NCBI GenBank assembly: GCA_937877655.1
Contig: CALFJC010000171.1
Span: 1 to 44,265, forward strand
Reading direction: 5' to 3'
Source: an uncultured Selenomonadales bacterium
GTDB taxonomy: Bacteria > Bacillota > Negativicutes > Selenomonadales > Selenomonadaceae
Length of the DNA stretch: 44,265 bases
A program made the position numbers and the translations under genes. This document shows, one piece after another, positions 16,567 to 24,160 of this stretch. Position 1 is the stretch's first letter. Each line of letters starts with the position of its first letter. The notes under the pieces are model-generated. The model had not been told where the DNA came from. It did not search any database and was given only the letters and a program-made list of their open reading frames with translations.

Positions 16567-17515
16567 ACTTGCCGTCAATGACAACCTCGCCTGCAAACAT
16601 TTGACTGTTGCCCAGAATTTCAAATTGTTCGGGGCAATATTTATCGAGAAAAGTAATCGGCACGCCCATTACTCCTTCATAATCGTCGGGTATTGCATCG
16701 ACAAAAGGAACTTCAATCGCGTCATAGTTATCATATTTCGGATAACCTGTGCCGCGTATTTCTTTGTGTTTGCTGTATCGAAAATTTTGCTCCAAAGTCA
16801 TCAATCGCAACGGCTCATGTCTTTTTCCGTGCTCCAAATTTGTCAGCCACAGACATTGATTCGTTGCAACAATTCTTCTGCCCCATTCGTCAATCCGAGT
16901 CTCCGTCCCGTAAAGTTCATAATTTTCCGGAACGATAAAGCCCGATATCCATCTGCCCATCCCGTTGCCCAGCCAAATTTTGTTCGCCATTATCAAAGGA
17001 AAAACTTCTTTGTAGGTTATGCAATTTATGTTCCCGATTATCAAAAATTTTTTGTCGAACTTCATGAGTTGCGCGACATATTCTCTGAACAAAGAAAACG
17101 GCGGGTTGGTAATGATAACGTCCGCTTCGTCACGGAGTTTTTTTACTTCCGCACTGCGAAAATCTCCGTCGCCCTCAAGATAATCGAAAGTCAAAGAGTC
17201 GGGCGCATAAGGTTTGCGGCTCCGCGTCTCCATGTCCAATGTAAAAATTTTCCCGTGTGAAAAATTTTTTTCATCGGCGGCGTAACTCGTCGAAATTAAT
17301 TTCTTCATTTTGTAAAGCGGCAAGTTCAATGCAAAAAATTTTGTAAAATTGCTCCACTCCGGGTCGTCGCACGGCAAAAGGACGGTTTTATCCTTGAGAA
17401 AATTTTTGTCCCAAAGATAATAGCAGTTCATTTCGCGCTGAATGTCGCTGAACTGTGTATAAAATTCGTCGTTCTTGTTGCGCTTCGCCGAATTCATATT
17501 TTCATTTTTTGCCAT
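16508..17515 (-). CDS. EcoRI-family adenine-specific DNA methyltransferase, C-terminus frameshifted
   Basis: A 335-residue protein as it reads, of the EcoRI_methylase family, which modifies adenine in DNA using S-adenosylmethionine. The catalytic motif NPPF is at 137-140 (VIITNPPFSLFREYV). The early part KRNKNDEFYTQ and LPCDDPEWSNF are also typical of the family. The start MAKNENMNS follows GGAGGAAATCTC; 27 further codons upstream run into the neighbouring kinase gene and are rejected. The family C-terminus is displaced into other frames at two A7 tracts (see 16441-16566). No cognate endonuclease gene is visible within the window, so it is an orphan here. A GAATTC site lies inside its own first 10 codons (17490-17495). 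Activity of the product is uncertain. Confidence 0.85.
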   Translation of the reverse strand: MAKNENMNSAKRNKNDEFYTQFSDIQREMNCYYLWDKNFLKDKTVLLPCDDPEWSNFTKFFALNLPLYKMKKLISTSYAADEKNFSHGKIFTLDMETRSRKPYAPDSLTFDYLEGDGDFRSAEVKKLRDEADVIITNPPFSLFREYVAQLMKFDKKFLIIGNINCITYKEVFPLIMANKIWLGNGMGRWISGFIVPENYELYGTETRIDEWGRRIVATNQCLWLTNLEHGKRHEPLRLMTLEQNFRYSKHKEIRGTGYPKYDNYDAIEVPFVDAIPDDYEGVMGVPITFLDKYCPEQFEILGNSQMFAGEVVIDGKLKKIPADFISTEKECTTEF

Positions 17516-17534
17516 GAGATTTCCTCCGAAATTT

Positions 17535-19787
17535 TTAAGCGGGCAAAATTTTTGCGAGAGTCTCCAACATGTTCGGCACGTCAATAGGTTTGGCAATGTG
17601 CGCGTTCATGCCCGCATCAAGCGCAGCTTTTACGTCCTCGCTGAAGGCGTTCGCCGTCATTGCGATTATCGGAACATTTGCAAGTTCGGGATTTTCCAGC
17701 TTGCGAATTTTTTTTGCCGCCTCATAACCGTTCATTATCGGCATCTGAATATCCATCAACACGCAATCGAAATCGCCGGGCTTGGCGTTTGCAACTTTTT
17801 CGACAGCTTCGGAGCCGTCGCTTGCCGTATCGACTATAAAACCTTCACTCTCAAGGAGCATTTTGGCAATTTCGCGATTAACTTCAATGTCATCGACGAG
17901 CAAAAGTTTTTTGCCTTCAAAGTCGATAACCTGCGCGGAATTTTTATTTTCGGCGGAAAGATTTTCGGGTTCTTCGGCGAGTTTGAAATTGACGTTCACA
18001 ACAAATTCCGTGCCTTCGCCGGGCGCGGTGATAACTTTGATTGTGCCTTTCATAAGCTCGACGATACTTTTCGTAATTGCCATGCCGAGCCCCGTCCCTT
18101 GAATTTTGCTGACGGTCGAAGTTCTTTCGCGTTCAAATGCCTCAAAAACTCTCGCGGCAAATTCGGGCGTCATACCTATTCCGCTGTCTTTGACATGCAA
18201 TTCATAATCCGCCGAGTCGTCGTGGCTGTCGCCGATTTGTTTAAGCGTCACGGAAATTTTTCCGCCTTCGGGCGTGAACTTGTAAGCGTTGCTCAAAAGA
18301 TTCAGCAAAACTCTGTTCAAACGATTTTTATCGAAGACGGCATATTTATTTTTAATCTCGGTGCTGTCGACGCTGAAAGAAATATTTTTGCCCTTCATCT
18401 GCGTTGCAAACATGTCTTGAACTTCATCCATAGTTTCAGCCAAATTATCGGGCAAAAGTTCAAGCTCCATTTTGCCGCTCTCGATTCGGCTCATTTCCAA
18501 AACGTCATTAATCAGCGCGAGCAAATGTTGACTTGAGGCGTCGATTTTTTTAAGGAAATCATACATTCTGTCGGGAATTCTGTCGGGGCAAGGTTCATTT
18601 TTATACAACGGACAATTTTCGCAAACCCTGTGCAAATCTTTTGCGAGATTGAGATAACCTACAATCGCATTCATCGGCGTCCTTATGTCGTGGCTCATGT
18701 TTGAAAGGAAAGTTGATTTTGCTCTGTTGGCTTCTTCGGCGCGTTCTTTTTCGGCAATAAGTTCAGTCTGCTGACTTTTAAGCCGCTCGCTTTGTTCTTT
18801 AATCGTCTCGTAATTTTCCTGCAGTTGTATTGTGTATTGTTCCTGCGAATGTGCGTAGCGAACTTGCATGACGGTATAACCGATTAAAAGAATCACGAAG
18901 AGTGCGGACGACAAAATCAGCGCGATAAGCCACGGGCGACTTGTAACCATTTCTTCAAGCGTGATATTTTCGTAGCGATTGATAATCCATTTTTTGGTTA
19001 AAGCCTCAAGGCGTCCTTCCTGTTGCATTTGAATTAAAACCGCATTGACTTTCACGCGCAACATTGTATCTTCCGAGTGCAGGGCAAGTGTTCCGTAAAC
19101 GTGTTGAACGGCGTAACTTGGAAAAACGTCATCGAGATCATTTTTTTCGATAAAAGCTCCGCCGACTTGAATCGGACAAATAGCAAATTCGTATTCGCCG
19201 CTTTTCAGCCCGTCAAAAATTCTTTTGTAGGAATGAACGTAAGAAATTTCATCGTCAAGACCGAGCCCGGGCATTCTGTGAAGAGAAGCAACTCTTCTGC
19301 CGTAAAGTTCGGCGACGGACGAAATTTCTTTGCGCCCGTAAACAACATATTGCTTTTCGGTCGTCGGCAAGGTTGCAATAATGTCGGGATTGTTTATAAT
19401 CAAATCGGATTCCATATTCATGATAATATCCGCGCCGCCGCCGTGAAAAATTTTGTTGGCGGAGTTCCAATCCATCAACACCAAGTCAAGATTCATCTGC
19501 AGACGGTTTGCAATTTCATTCATCATTTCCACATCATAACCTTGATAATTTCCTTGCTCGTCAATGTAGGAATAAGGCGCGTAGTCATGATCCGTGACAA
19601 CGTGCAAAGTTTTTTTGAAATTATTCTGCGGCTGAATTTCAACTTTTGGCGGCTCTCGGAAGAAGCCCGATAAATTGAAATAAATTCCCGCGAAAATAAT
19701 TGCGAGAATTATCGGGAAGGCGACGGCGAATTTTACCAGAGAATTTTTTGTGCCGAAGAATTTTTTTTGCGGAGCCTGTGTGTTCAT
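17535..19787 (-). CDS. Membrane hybrid histidine kinase with amino-acid-binding-protein-like sensor
   Basis: A 750-residue sensor. TM1 (about 19-41) is followed by an extracytoplasmic domain of the solute-binding protein family 3 (residues 58-272, with YAPYSY, GYDVEMMNEIA and MDWNSA), TM2 (286-307), a coiled coil, HisKA with His366 (MSHDIRTPMNA), HATPase_c (SNAYKFTPEGG, DSGIGM, GTGLGMAI) and a receiver domain with Asp679 (LMDIQMPIMNG). The fold of the sensor is the same as that of the four binding proteins at 26730-30127, suggesting it detects an amino acid or similar small solute. An insertion with three cysteines (389, 392, 400) separates the two HisKA helices. It lies 19 bases upstream of the methyltransferase start and may share its transcript. 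Confidence 0.9.
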   Translation of the reverse strand: MNTQAPQKKFFGTKNSLVKFAVAFPIILAIIFAGIYFNLSGFFREPPKVEIQPQNNFKKTLHVVTDHDYAPYSYIDEQGNYQGYDVEMMNEIANRLQMNLDLVLMDWNSANKIFHGGGADIIMNMESDLIINNPDIIATLPTTEKQYVVYGRKEISSVAELYGRRVASLHRMPGLGLDDEISYVHSYKRIFDGLKSGEYEFAICPIQVGGAFIEKNDLDDVFPSYAVQHVYGTLALHSEDTMLRVKVNAVLIQMQQEGRLEALTKKWIINRYENITLEEMVTSRPWLIALILSSALFVILLIGYTVMQVRYAHSQEQYTIQLQENYETIKEQSERLKSQQTELIAEKERAEEANRAKSTFLSNMSHDIRTPMNAIVGYLNLAKDLHRVCENCPLYKNEPCPDRIPDRMYDFLKKIDASSQHLLALINDVLEMSRIESGKMELELLPDNLAETMDEVQDMFATQMKGKNISFSVDSTEIKNKYAVFDKNRLNRVLLNLLSNAYKFTPEGGKISVTLKQIGDSHDDSADYELHVKDSGIGMTPEFAARVFEAFERERTSTVSKIQGTGLGMAITKSIVELMKGTIKVITAPGEGTEFVVNVNFKLAEEPENLSAENKNSAQVIDFEGKKLLLVDDIEVNREIAKMLLESEGFIVDTASDGSEAVEKVANAKPGDFDCVLMDIQMPIMNGYEAAKKIRKLENPELANVPIIAMTANAFSEDVKAALDAGMNAHIAKPIDVPNMLETLAKILPA

Positions 19788-19891
19788 AAATTTATCCCCT
19801 TCAAGCGGATACCTTTCAAAAATATTTTCAAGTCGATTGAACTATATCAAAAAAAATTTTAAATGACAATGATAAAAGGAGCGGAAGTTTC

Positions 19892-20212
19892 ATGAAGAAA
19901 ATTTTTGGGAGTTTGATTGCGCTGATGATTTTTGCGGCGGCGAATATTTCCGAAGCCGCGCAGATTTCGAGCGACGGATATTTTAACGGGATAAAACTTT
20001 GCGGCAGAGTTCGGGTTGTCGAAAGTTTCGGCGACATAAAAGTTCAAGTTGTGGACGCCTTCCCCGATCTCCGCGTCAAAAAAGTTTCGAGCTTTCCGAG
20101 CGACATCGGCGAATGGGAATTTGTGACCGGCGGCGAAGATTTCACTATTGAGTTTGTCGATTCTTTTCCCGACATAAAAATTAAATTCGTGGATTCTTTT
20201 CCGGGTCTGTAA
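19892..20212 (+). CDS. Small secreted protein built of 11-residue repeats
   Basis: A 106-residue protein that I do not recognise. Residues 1-22 form a signal peptide (KK, hydrophobic core, AQ after an A-x-A-type site). The rest consists of imperfect 11-residue units of the form V-x-V-V-D/E-S/A-F-P-D-I/L-K: VRVVESFGDIK, VQVVDAFPDLR and VKKVSSFPSDI, then after an EWEFVTGGEDF spacer TIEFVDSFPDIK and IKFVDSFPGL. Alternating hydrophobic residues followed by FPD turns suggest short beta strands. It is preceded by AAAAGGAG and diverges from the sensor kinase gene. No terminator follows before the tRNA promoter. Function unknown; an envelope-associated structural or binding role is a guess. Confidence 0.8.
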   Translation: MKKIFGSLIALMIFAAANISEAAQISSDGYFNGIKLCGRVRVVESFGDIKVQVVDAFPDLRVKKVSSFPSDIGEWEFVTGGEDFTIEFVDSFPDIKIKFVDSFPGL

Positions 20213-20221
20213 AAATTTTTC

Positions 20222-20250
20222 TTGACAGTTTTTAAATCAGCGATTATAAT
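20222..20250 (+). promoter_or_regulatory. Perfect consensus promoter for the tRNA-Val genes
   Basis: TTGACA (20222-20227), a 17-base spacer and TATAAT (20245-20250): an exact match to the sigma-A/sigma-70 consensus, 23 bases upstream of the first tRNA. Confidence 0.9.
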
Positions 20251-20273
20251 TCGGCTTGTCTTGAAAGAGACTT

Positions 20274-20350
20274 GGGGTTGTAGCTCAGATGGTTAGAGTG
20301 CCTCGTTGACATCGAGGAGGTCACAGATTCGAGTTCTGTCAGCCCCACCA
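20274..20350 (+). tRNA. tRNA-Val (anticodon GAC)
   Basis: A full cloverleaf of 77 bases with CCA encoded. The acceptor GGGGTTG pairs with CAGCCCC, the D arm is GCTC/GAGT, the anticodon stem CCTCG/CGAGG encloses loop TTGACAT (anticodon GAC), and the T arm ACAGA/TCTGT encloses TTCGAGT. It reads GUC and GUU codons. Confidence 0.95.
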
Positions 20351-20363
20351 ATTTTTTTTTAGG

Positions 20364-20436
20364 GCTCGCTTAACTCAGTTGGTAGAGTATCTCCGTCACA
20401 TGGAGGAAGTCGAGGGTTCGAGTCCCCCAGCGAGCA
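20364..20436 (+). tRNA. tRNA-Val (anticodon CAC)
   Basis: A 73-base cloverleaf lacking an encoded CCA. The acceptor GCTCGCT pairs with AGCGAGC and the D stem ACTC with GAGT. The anticodon stem TCTCC/GGAGG (one T-G pair) encloses loop GTCACAT, which gives anticodon CAC for GUG. The T stem GAGGG/CCCCC has an A-C mismatch, and position 32 is an unusual G. It lies 13 bases after the GAC isoacceptor and shares its promoter. The identity is read from the anticodon alone. Confidence 0.85.
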
Positions 20437-20446
20437 TAAAAAAATT

Positions 20447-20478
20447 GCCTTCCGAAAATCGGAGGGCGATTTTTTTTT
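20447..20478 (+). terminator. Intrinsic terminator of the tRNA operon
   Basis: GCCTTCCG, loop AAAAT, CGGAGGGC (8 bp with one G-T pair), then GAT and a run of eight T. Confidence 0.9.
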
Positions 20479-20519
20479 CGTTGCGTGATAAAATATCGCG
20501 ACAAGGAGTTGAAATTTTT

Positions 20520-21464
20520 ATGTTCGATAATTTTATTGTGGCAGTTAGCGCGATTGTTCCAATGTTTTGCTTAATGGCGATAGGGGCGTTCGTGAAATTT
20601 CAAAAGTGGTTGACGGACGAAGAACTTTCGCACATGAACAGAATGGTTTTCCGAGTTTTTTTCTGTTGCATGATGTTTTATTCGATTTACACAACGGAGC
20701 TTGCAACGAGTTTTCGTCCGAATTTAATGTTGTTCGGCGCGGGCGGCGTGTTGATAATTTTTACCTTGCTGATGATTTTTGTTCCGCGAATTGAGCCGGA
20801 TAATCGGCGGCGCGGCGTGATAGTTCAAGCGATTTTTCGGAGCAATTTTGTTTTGTTCGGCATTCCGATTGTCGGAAATATTTTCGGCGACAAAGAAATT
20901 GCCGTAGCCAGCATGATGATTGCGATTATAATTCCGATTTACAATATCCTTGCCGTGTTTGCACTGGAAACTTTTCGCGGCGGGAAATTTGCGTTGCTTC
21001 CGATTTTGAAAGGCGTTTTAAAAAATCCCATGATTTTGGGAGCGATTGCGGGCGCGACGCTCTTAATTTTGGGCGTCGAAGTCCCGAAACCCGTTTTAAA
21101 ACCAATCGGACAAATTTCGGCGGCGACAACTCCCGTTGCGCTGATAATTTTGGGCGCGTCTTTTAAACTCGGCTCGACTCACGAACACAGAAAACAACTT
21201 CTCGGCGCGATTTTCGGGCGATTAATTTTGGTGCCCGCAATAACTTTATCGACGGCGGCATTTATTTTCGGCTTCAGAGGAATTGAATTCGTTACATTGG
21301 TTGCAATTTTCGCTTCGCCCTGCGCGGTCGTAAGTTTTGCAATGGCGCAACAAATGGGCGGCGACGCGGATTTAGCGGGAAATTGCGTTGTATTCACGTC
21401 GGCTCTGTCGTGCTTTACAATGTTTTGTTGGATATTGCTTTTCAAGACGCTTGGAATTTTTTAA
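20520..21464 (+). CDS. AEC (auxin efflux carrier) family transporter
   Basis: A 314-residue integral membrane protein with about ten hydrophobic segments in two five-helix halves. Family features include FRSNFVLFGIPIVGNIFGDKE, the LKNPMILG hinge and FASPCAVVSFAMAQQMGGDADLA near the end. AEC-family proteins export or take up small carboxylates such as malate or amino-acid-like solutes; the substrate cannot be told here. The start is set at the ATG after AAGGAG; the frame further upstream runs through the tRNA and its terminator and is not coding. Its 3' end overlaps the convergent cbiD gene by 23 bases. Confidence 0.9.
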   Translation: MFDNFIVAVSAIVPMFCLMAIGAFVKFQKWLTDEELSHMNRMVFRVFFCCMMFYSIYTTELATSFRPNLMLFGAGGVLIIFTLLMIFVPRIEPDNRRRGVIVQAIFRSNFVLFGIPIVGNIFGDKEIAVASMMIAIIIPIYNILAVFALETFRGGKFALLPILKGVLKNPMILGAIAGATLLILGVEVPKPVLKPIGQISAATTPVALIILGASFKLGSTHEHRKQLLGAIFGRLILVPAITLSTAAFIFGFRGIEFVTLVAIFASPCAVVSFAMAQQMGGDADLAGNCVVFTSALSCFTMFCWILLFKTLGIF

Positions 21465-22515
21465 ATGTCGAGCCCAAGATATTTCCCGCGTAGCCAACGA
21501 GGATTGTAGAAACTTTCAGCTTGCCGAAAACGTAACGTTCGGCTCGGAGACTTGCCCGCGCCGCAATTTTTTTATAAACGTGTTCAAAGTTATTCGCTGA
21601 AATAATTTGCGCGGCGTCTTCGGTCGTATTGGCGTTGAGAATTTTTTGAACTTCGCCTGCAGGTAAACCTTCCGCCGCCGCATATGCCGCCAATGTTTCA
21701 AGGCGACAATCGGCAACGCGGTTATGTGTGTGAAAAACTCCCGCCGCAACTTTTGCCAACTTGCCGAGATGCCCGCATAAAATTATTTTTTTTATCTGCC
21801 GTTCAGCCGCCGCCTCCAACATGAATCCGATAAAATTACTCGTTTGAATTATCGCGCCGTCCGAAAAGCCGAGTCTCTTCGCGATTGTTTCGCCGATTTT
21901 TCCTGGCACAAAAATTAATTCGTCAAAGCCCGCCGCCTTCGCCACGTCGATTTGCGGCACAAGAGAATTTTTAAAAGCTTCTTCCGACATCGGGCGCAAA
22001 ACTCCCGTCGTGCCGATTATCGACAAGCCGCCTTCGACGCCCAAAATCGGATTCAAAGTTTTTTTCGCAAGCTCGACGCCCGCAGGAATTGAAATTTCTA
22101 TCTCAAGCCCGCCGAGTTTAAATTCTTCCGCGACATTTTTTATCAATCTGCGCGGACCGGGATTAATCGCGGGTTCGCCGACGGGCAGTTGAAGTCCCGC
22201 CTTTGTAATTTTTCCGACTCCGACTCCTGCGCGGAAAATAATTTCTTCACCAAAAATGCGGCGCACCGTCGTGAAAACCGATGCGCCGTTTGTGATGTCG
22301 GGATCGTCGCCAGAAAATTTTATAACTTCTGCGCGGATGCCGTCGGAAATTTTTTCAACACTTTCAACGGGAATTTTTAAAATCGTTCCGTCAAGCGCGG
22401 TAATTTCAACTTCCGAAACAACTTTGTCTTCAGTCAAAAAAATCAAAGCCGCTTTGACGCCCGCCGCCGCGCAGGCACCCGTTGTGTAGCCGCTCCGCAA
22501 AAATTTTTTACTCAT
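21442..22515 (-). CDS. cbiD: Cobalt-precorrin-5B (C1)-methyltransferase CbiD
   Basis: A 357-residue enzyme of the anaerobic (early cobalt) cobalamin pathway, which methylates C1 of the corrin ring using S-adenosylmethionine. The N-terminus RSGYTTGACAAAGVKAAL is the clear family signature; GDDPDITNG, NPGPRRLI, GTTGVLRPMSEEA and LCGHLGKLAKVAAG follow. The length is normal. The start codon overlaps the hicB stop (ATGAGTAA), so translation is probably coupled to the toxin-antitoxin genes. No other cobalamin genes are in the window. It overlaps the convergent transporter gene by 23 bases at its 3' end. Confidence 0.95.
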   Translation of the reverse strand: MSKKFLRSGYTTGACAAAGVKAALIFLTEDKVVSEVEITALDGTILKIPVESVEKISDGIRAEVIKFSGDDPDITNGASVFTTVRRIFGEEIIFRAGVGVGKITKAGLQLPVGEPAINPGPRRLIKNVAEEFKLGGLEIEISIPAGVELAKKTLNPILGVEGGLSIIGTTGVLRPMSEEAFKNSLVPQIDVAKAAGFDELIFVPGKIGETIAKRLGFSDGAIIQTSNFIGFMLEAAAERQIKKIILCGHLGKLAKVAAGVFHTHNRVADCRLETLAAYAAAEGLPAGEVQKILNANTTEDAAQIISANNFEHVYKKIAARASLRAERYVFGKLKVSTILVGYAGNILGSTFKKFQAS

Positions 22516-22840
22516 TGTTAAGATAAAGTTTCCTGTAAGCGTCGGTGTCGGCTTTAATCAGCGTGACGAACGCGCTTGTCGAAAATTCATCGGGCTCGGC
22601 TTTGACTTGTTCAATAGGCGTCGGCTCAACAATGCGATTTTTCATCGGCAACTTGGATTTTCCCGCTTTAAAATCTTCCCAGCAAACCAACATTCCCGTA
22701 AGCGCGTCCTCTGCCATATACAAGGCCTCGTAAAGCGAATATCCGCAAGTTGCCGCACCTTCAACGTCAGGAAAATAAACACACCAAGTATCAGGCAGAT
22801 TTTTATCTTTCTGAAAAATCGCAGGGTAAACATACTGCAT
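22508..22840 (-). CDS. hicB: HicB-family antitoxin
   Basis: A 110-residue HicB-type antitoxin. The N-terminal half has the partial RNase H-like fold signature (YPAIFQKD, WCVYFPDVEGAATCGYSLYEALYMAEDAL) that covers the HicA active site; the C-terminal half lacks an obvious helix-turn-helix. It starts after AAGGAGG, which overlaps the hicA stop. Together with hicA it forms a type II toxin-antitoxin pair in the usual toxin-first order. Its stop codon overlaps the cbiD start. Confidence 0.9.
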   Translation of the reverse strand: MQYVYPAIFQKDKNLPDTWCVYFPDVEGAATCGYSLYEALYMAEDALTGMLVCWEDFKAGKSKLPMKNRIVEPTPIEQVKAEPDEFSTSAFVTLIKADTDAYRKLYLNNE

Positions 22841-22852
22841 AAAAATACCTCC

Positions 22853-23050
22853 TTAACGTTTTTTCGGAACGCCCGCTTGTTTACGAAGAATTTTTTCTGT
22901 TCCAAGAGGAACTTCTTCTTGATTGTGACGTCCCATTTGAAATCTTTCTCCTGTTATTGGGCTGAACCACCATTCATGTCCGCTACCTTCACACTCTTTG
23001 TAGCAACCGGCTTTTTTAAATTCGCGTTTGAGTTCTGCAAACTTTGGCAT
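22853..23050 (-). CDS. hicA: HicA-family mRNA interferase toxin
   Basis: A 65-residue toxin with the double-stranded RNA-binding-like HicA fold. The catalytic histidine is probably His25 in GSGHEWWF. The C-terminal EVPLGTEKILRKQAGV matches the family end (K-x-GTLRSILKQAG). Toxins of this family cleave mRNA and halt growth until HicB is restored. It begins 12 bases after the rfbB stop with AAGGAG in that gap, so it may be transcribed from the rfbB promoter as well as its own. Confidence 0.88.
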   Translation of the reverse strand: MPKFAELKREFKKAGCYKECEGSGHEWWFSPITGERFQMGRHNQEEVPLGTEKILRKQAGVPKKR

Positions 23051-23062
23051 AAACTTTTCTCC

Positions 23063-24082
23063 TTACCGATTGTCGTACATTTTGGCGTAATAATTTTTGT
23101 ACTCGCCGCTGATAATTTTTTCCCACCAAGCGCGATTTTCAAGATACCAAGCAACGGTTTTCTTTATGCCGTCGTCGAATTTTGTTTGCGGCGTCCAGCC
23201 GAGCTCGTTTGAAATTTTTGTCGGGTCAATCGCGTAACGTTGATCATGCCCTTTCCTGTCCGTCACGAATTCAATCAAGTCTTCGCTCTTGCCAAGAATT
23301 TTTAAAATCGTCTTGACGACTTCAAGATTTGTGCGCTCGTTGTGCCCGCCGATATTGTAAACTTCGCCGACAGTGCCCTTGCGAATTATCAAATCAATCG
23401 CCGCGCAGTGATCCTCGACAAAAAGCCAATCGCGGACGTTAATTCCCTTGCCGTAAACGGGCAATTTTTTATCATGGAGCGCGTTGATAATCATGAGCGG
23501 AATTAATTTTTCGGGGAAATGATAAGGTCCGTAATTGTTGGAGCAACGGCTGATTGTCGCGGGAATTTTATACGTCCGCTGATAAGCTTGAACCAATAAA
23601 TCTGCGGCGGCTTTGCTGGCGGAGTAGGGGCTCGACGTGTGAAGATTTGTCGTCTCGGTGAAAAATAAATCGGGGCGGTCAAGCGGCAAGTCTCCATAAA
23701 CTTCGTCCGTCGAAACTTGATGAAAGCGTTCAATCCCGAATTTTTTACAGGCATCAAGCAAAACGCTCGTCCCGATAATATTTGTCCGCAAAAAAAGTTC
23801 GGGGTCTTCAATCGAGCGATCAACGTGACTTTCAGCCGCAAAATTCACGACGACATCGGGCTTTTCGTCTTCAAAAAGTTTGTAAACCGCCTCACGGTCG
23901 GCAATGTCGCCGCGAATAAATTTAAAATTTTCATTGCCCTGGGCGTCCGCCAAAGTTTCAAGGTTGCCCGCGTAAGTGAGTTTGTCAAAGCAAATGATTT
24001 TGTCGGCAGGATGATTTTTCAGCTCATAATAAACAAAATTGCCGCCGATAAAGCCCGCGCCGCCCGTTACAATTATTTTCAT
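23063..24082 (-). CDS. rfbB: dTDP-glucose 4,6-dehydratase
   Basis: A 339-residue NAD-dependent short-chain dehydrogenase/reductase that converts dTDP-glucose to dTDP-4-keto-6-deoxyglucose, the second step to dTDP-rhamnose. The cofactor motif TGGAGFIGGNF is at 6-16, the active-site STDEVYGDL with Asp126-Glu127 follows, and the catalytic pair is Tyr153/Lys157 in YSASK. The later NNYGPYHFPEKLIP and YNIGGHNE segments are typical. The ATG at 24082 follows TTGGAGGG; 19 upstream codons are not homologous. Other rhamnose genes (rmlA, rmlC, rmlD) are absent from the window, so it is isolated from its pathway. Confidence 0.95.
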   Translation of the reverse strand: MKIIVTGGAGFIGGNFVYYELKNHPADKIICFDKLTYAGNLETLADAQGNENFKFIRGDIADREAVYKLFEDEKPDVVVNFAAESHVDRSIEDPELFLRTNIIGTSVLLDACKKFGIERFHQVSTDEVYGDLPLDRPDLFFTETTNLHTSSPYSASKAAADLLVQAYQRTYKIPATISRCSNNYGPYHFPEKLIPLMIINALHDKKLPVYGKGINVRDWLFVEDHCAAIDLIIRKGTVGEVYNIGGHNERTNLEVVKTILKILGKSEDLIEFVTDRKGHDQRYAIDPTKISNELGWTPQTKFDDGIKKTVAWYLENRAWWEKIISGEYKNYYAKMYDNR

Positions 24083-24119
24083 GAAATTTTTCCCTCCAAA
24101 AGTTTTTTTGATAATAACA

Positions 24120-24157
24120 AAAAAAAATCCCCGCGACAATACGGGGAAATTTTTTTA
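24120..24157 (-). terminator. Intrinsic terminator after the amidase gene
   Basis: On the minus strand TCCCCG, loop of 8, CGGGGA and a long T run; A runs on the other side make it work in both directions. It ends the amidase transcript and isolates rfbB. Confidence 0.85.
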
Positions 24158-24160
24158 TTA

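Noticed and set aside
17475..18536. Long plus-strand open frame opposite the sensor kinase (353 codons)
   Set aside because: The opposite strand encodes clear kinase and receiver motifs; this frame has a skewed Phe/Arg/Asn composition typical of antisense frames.
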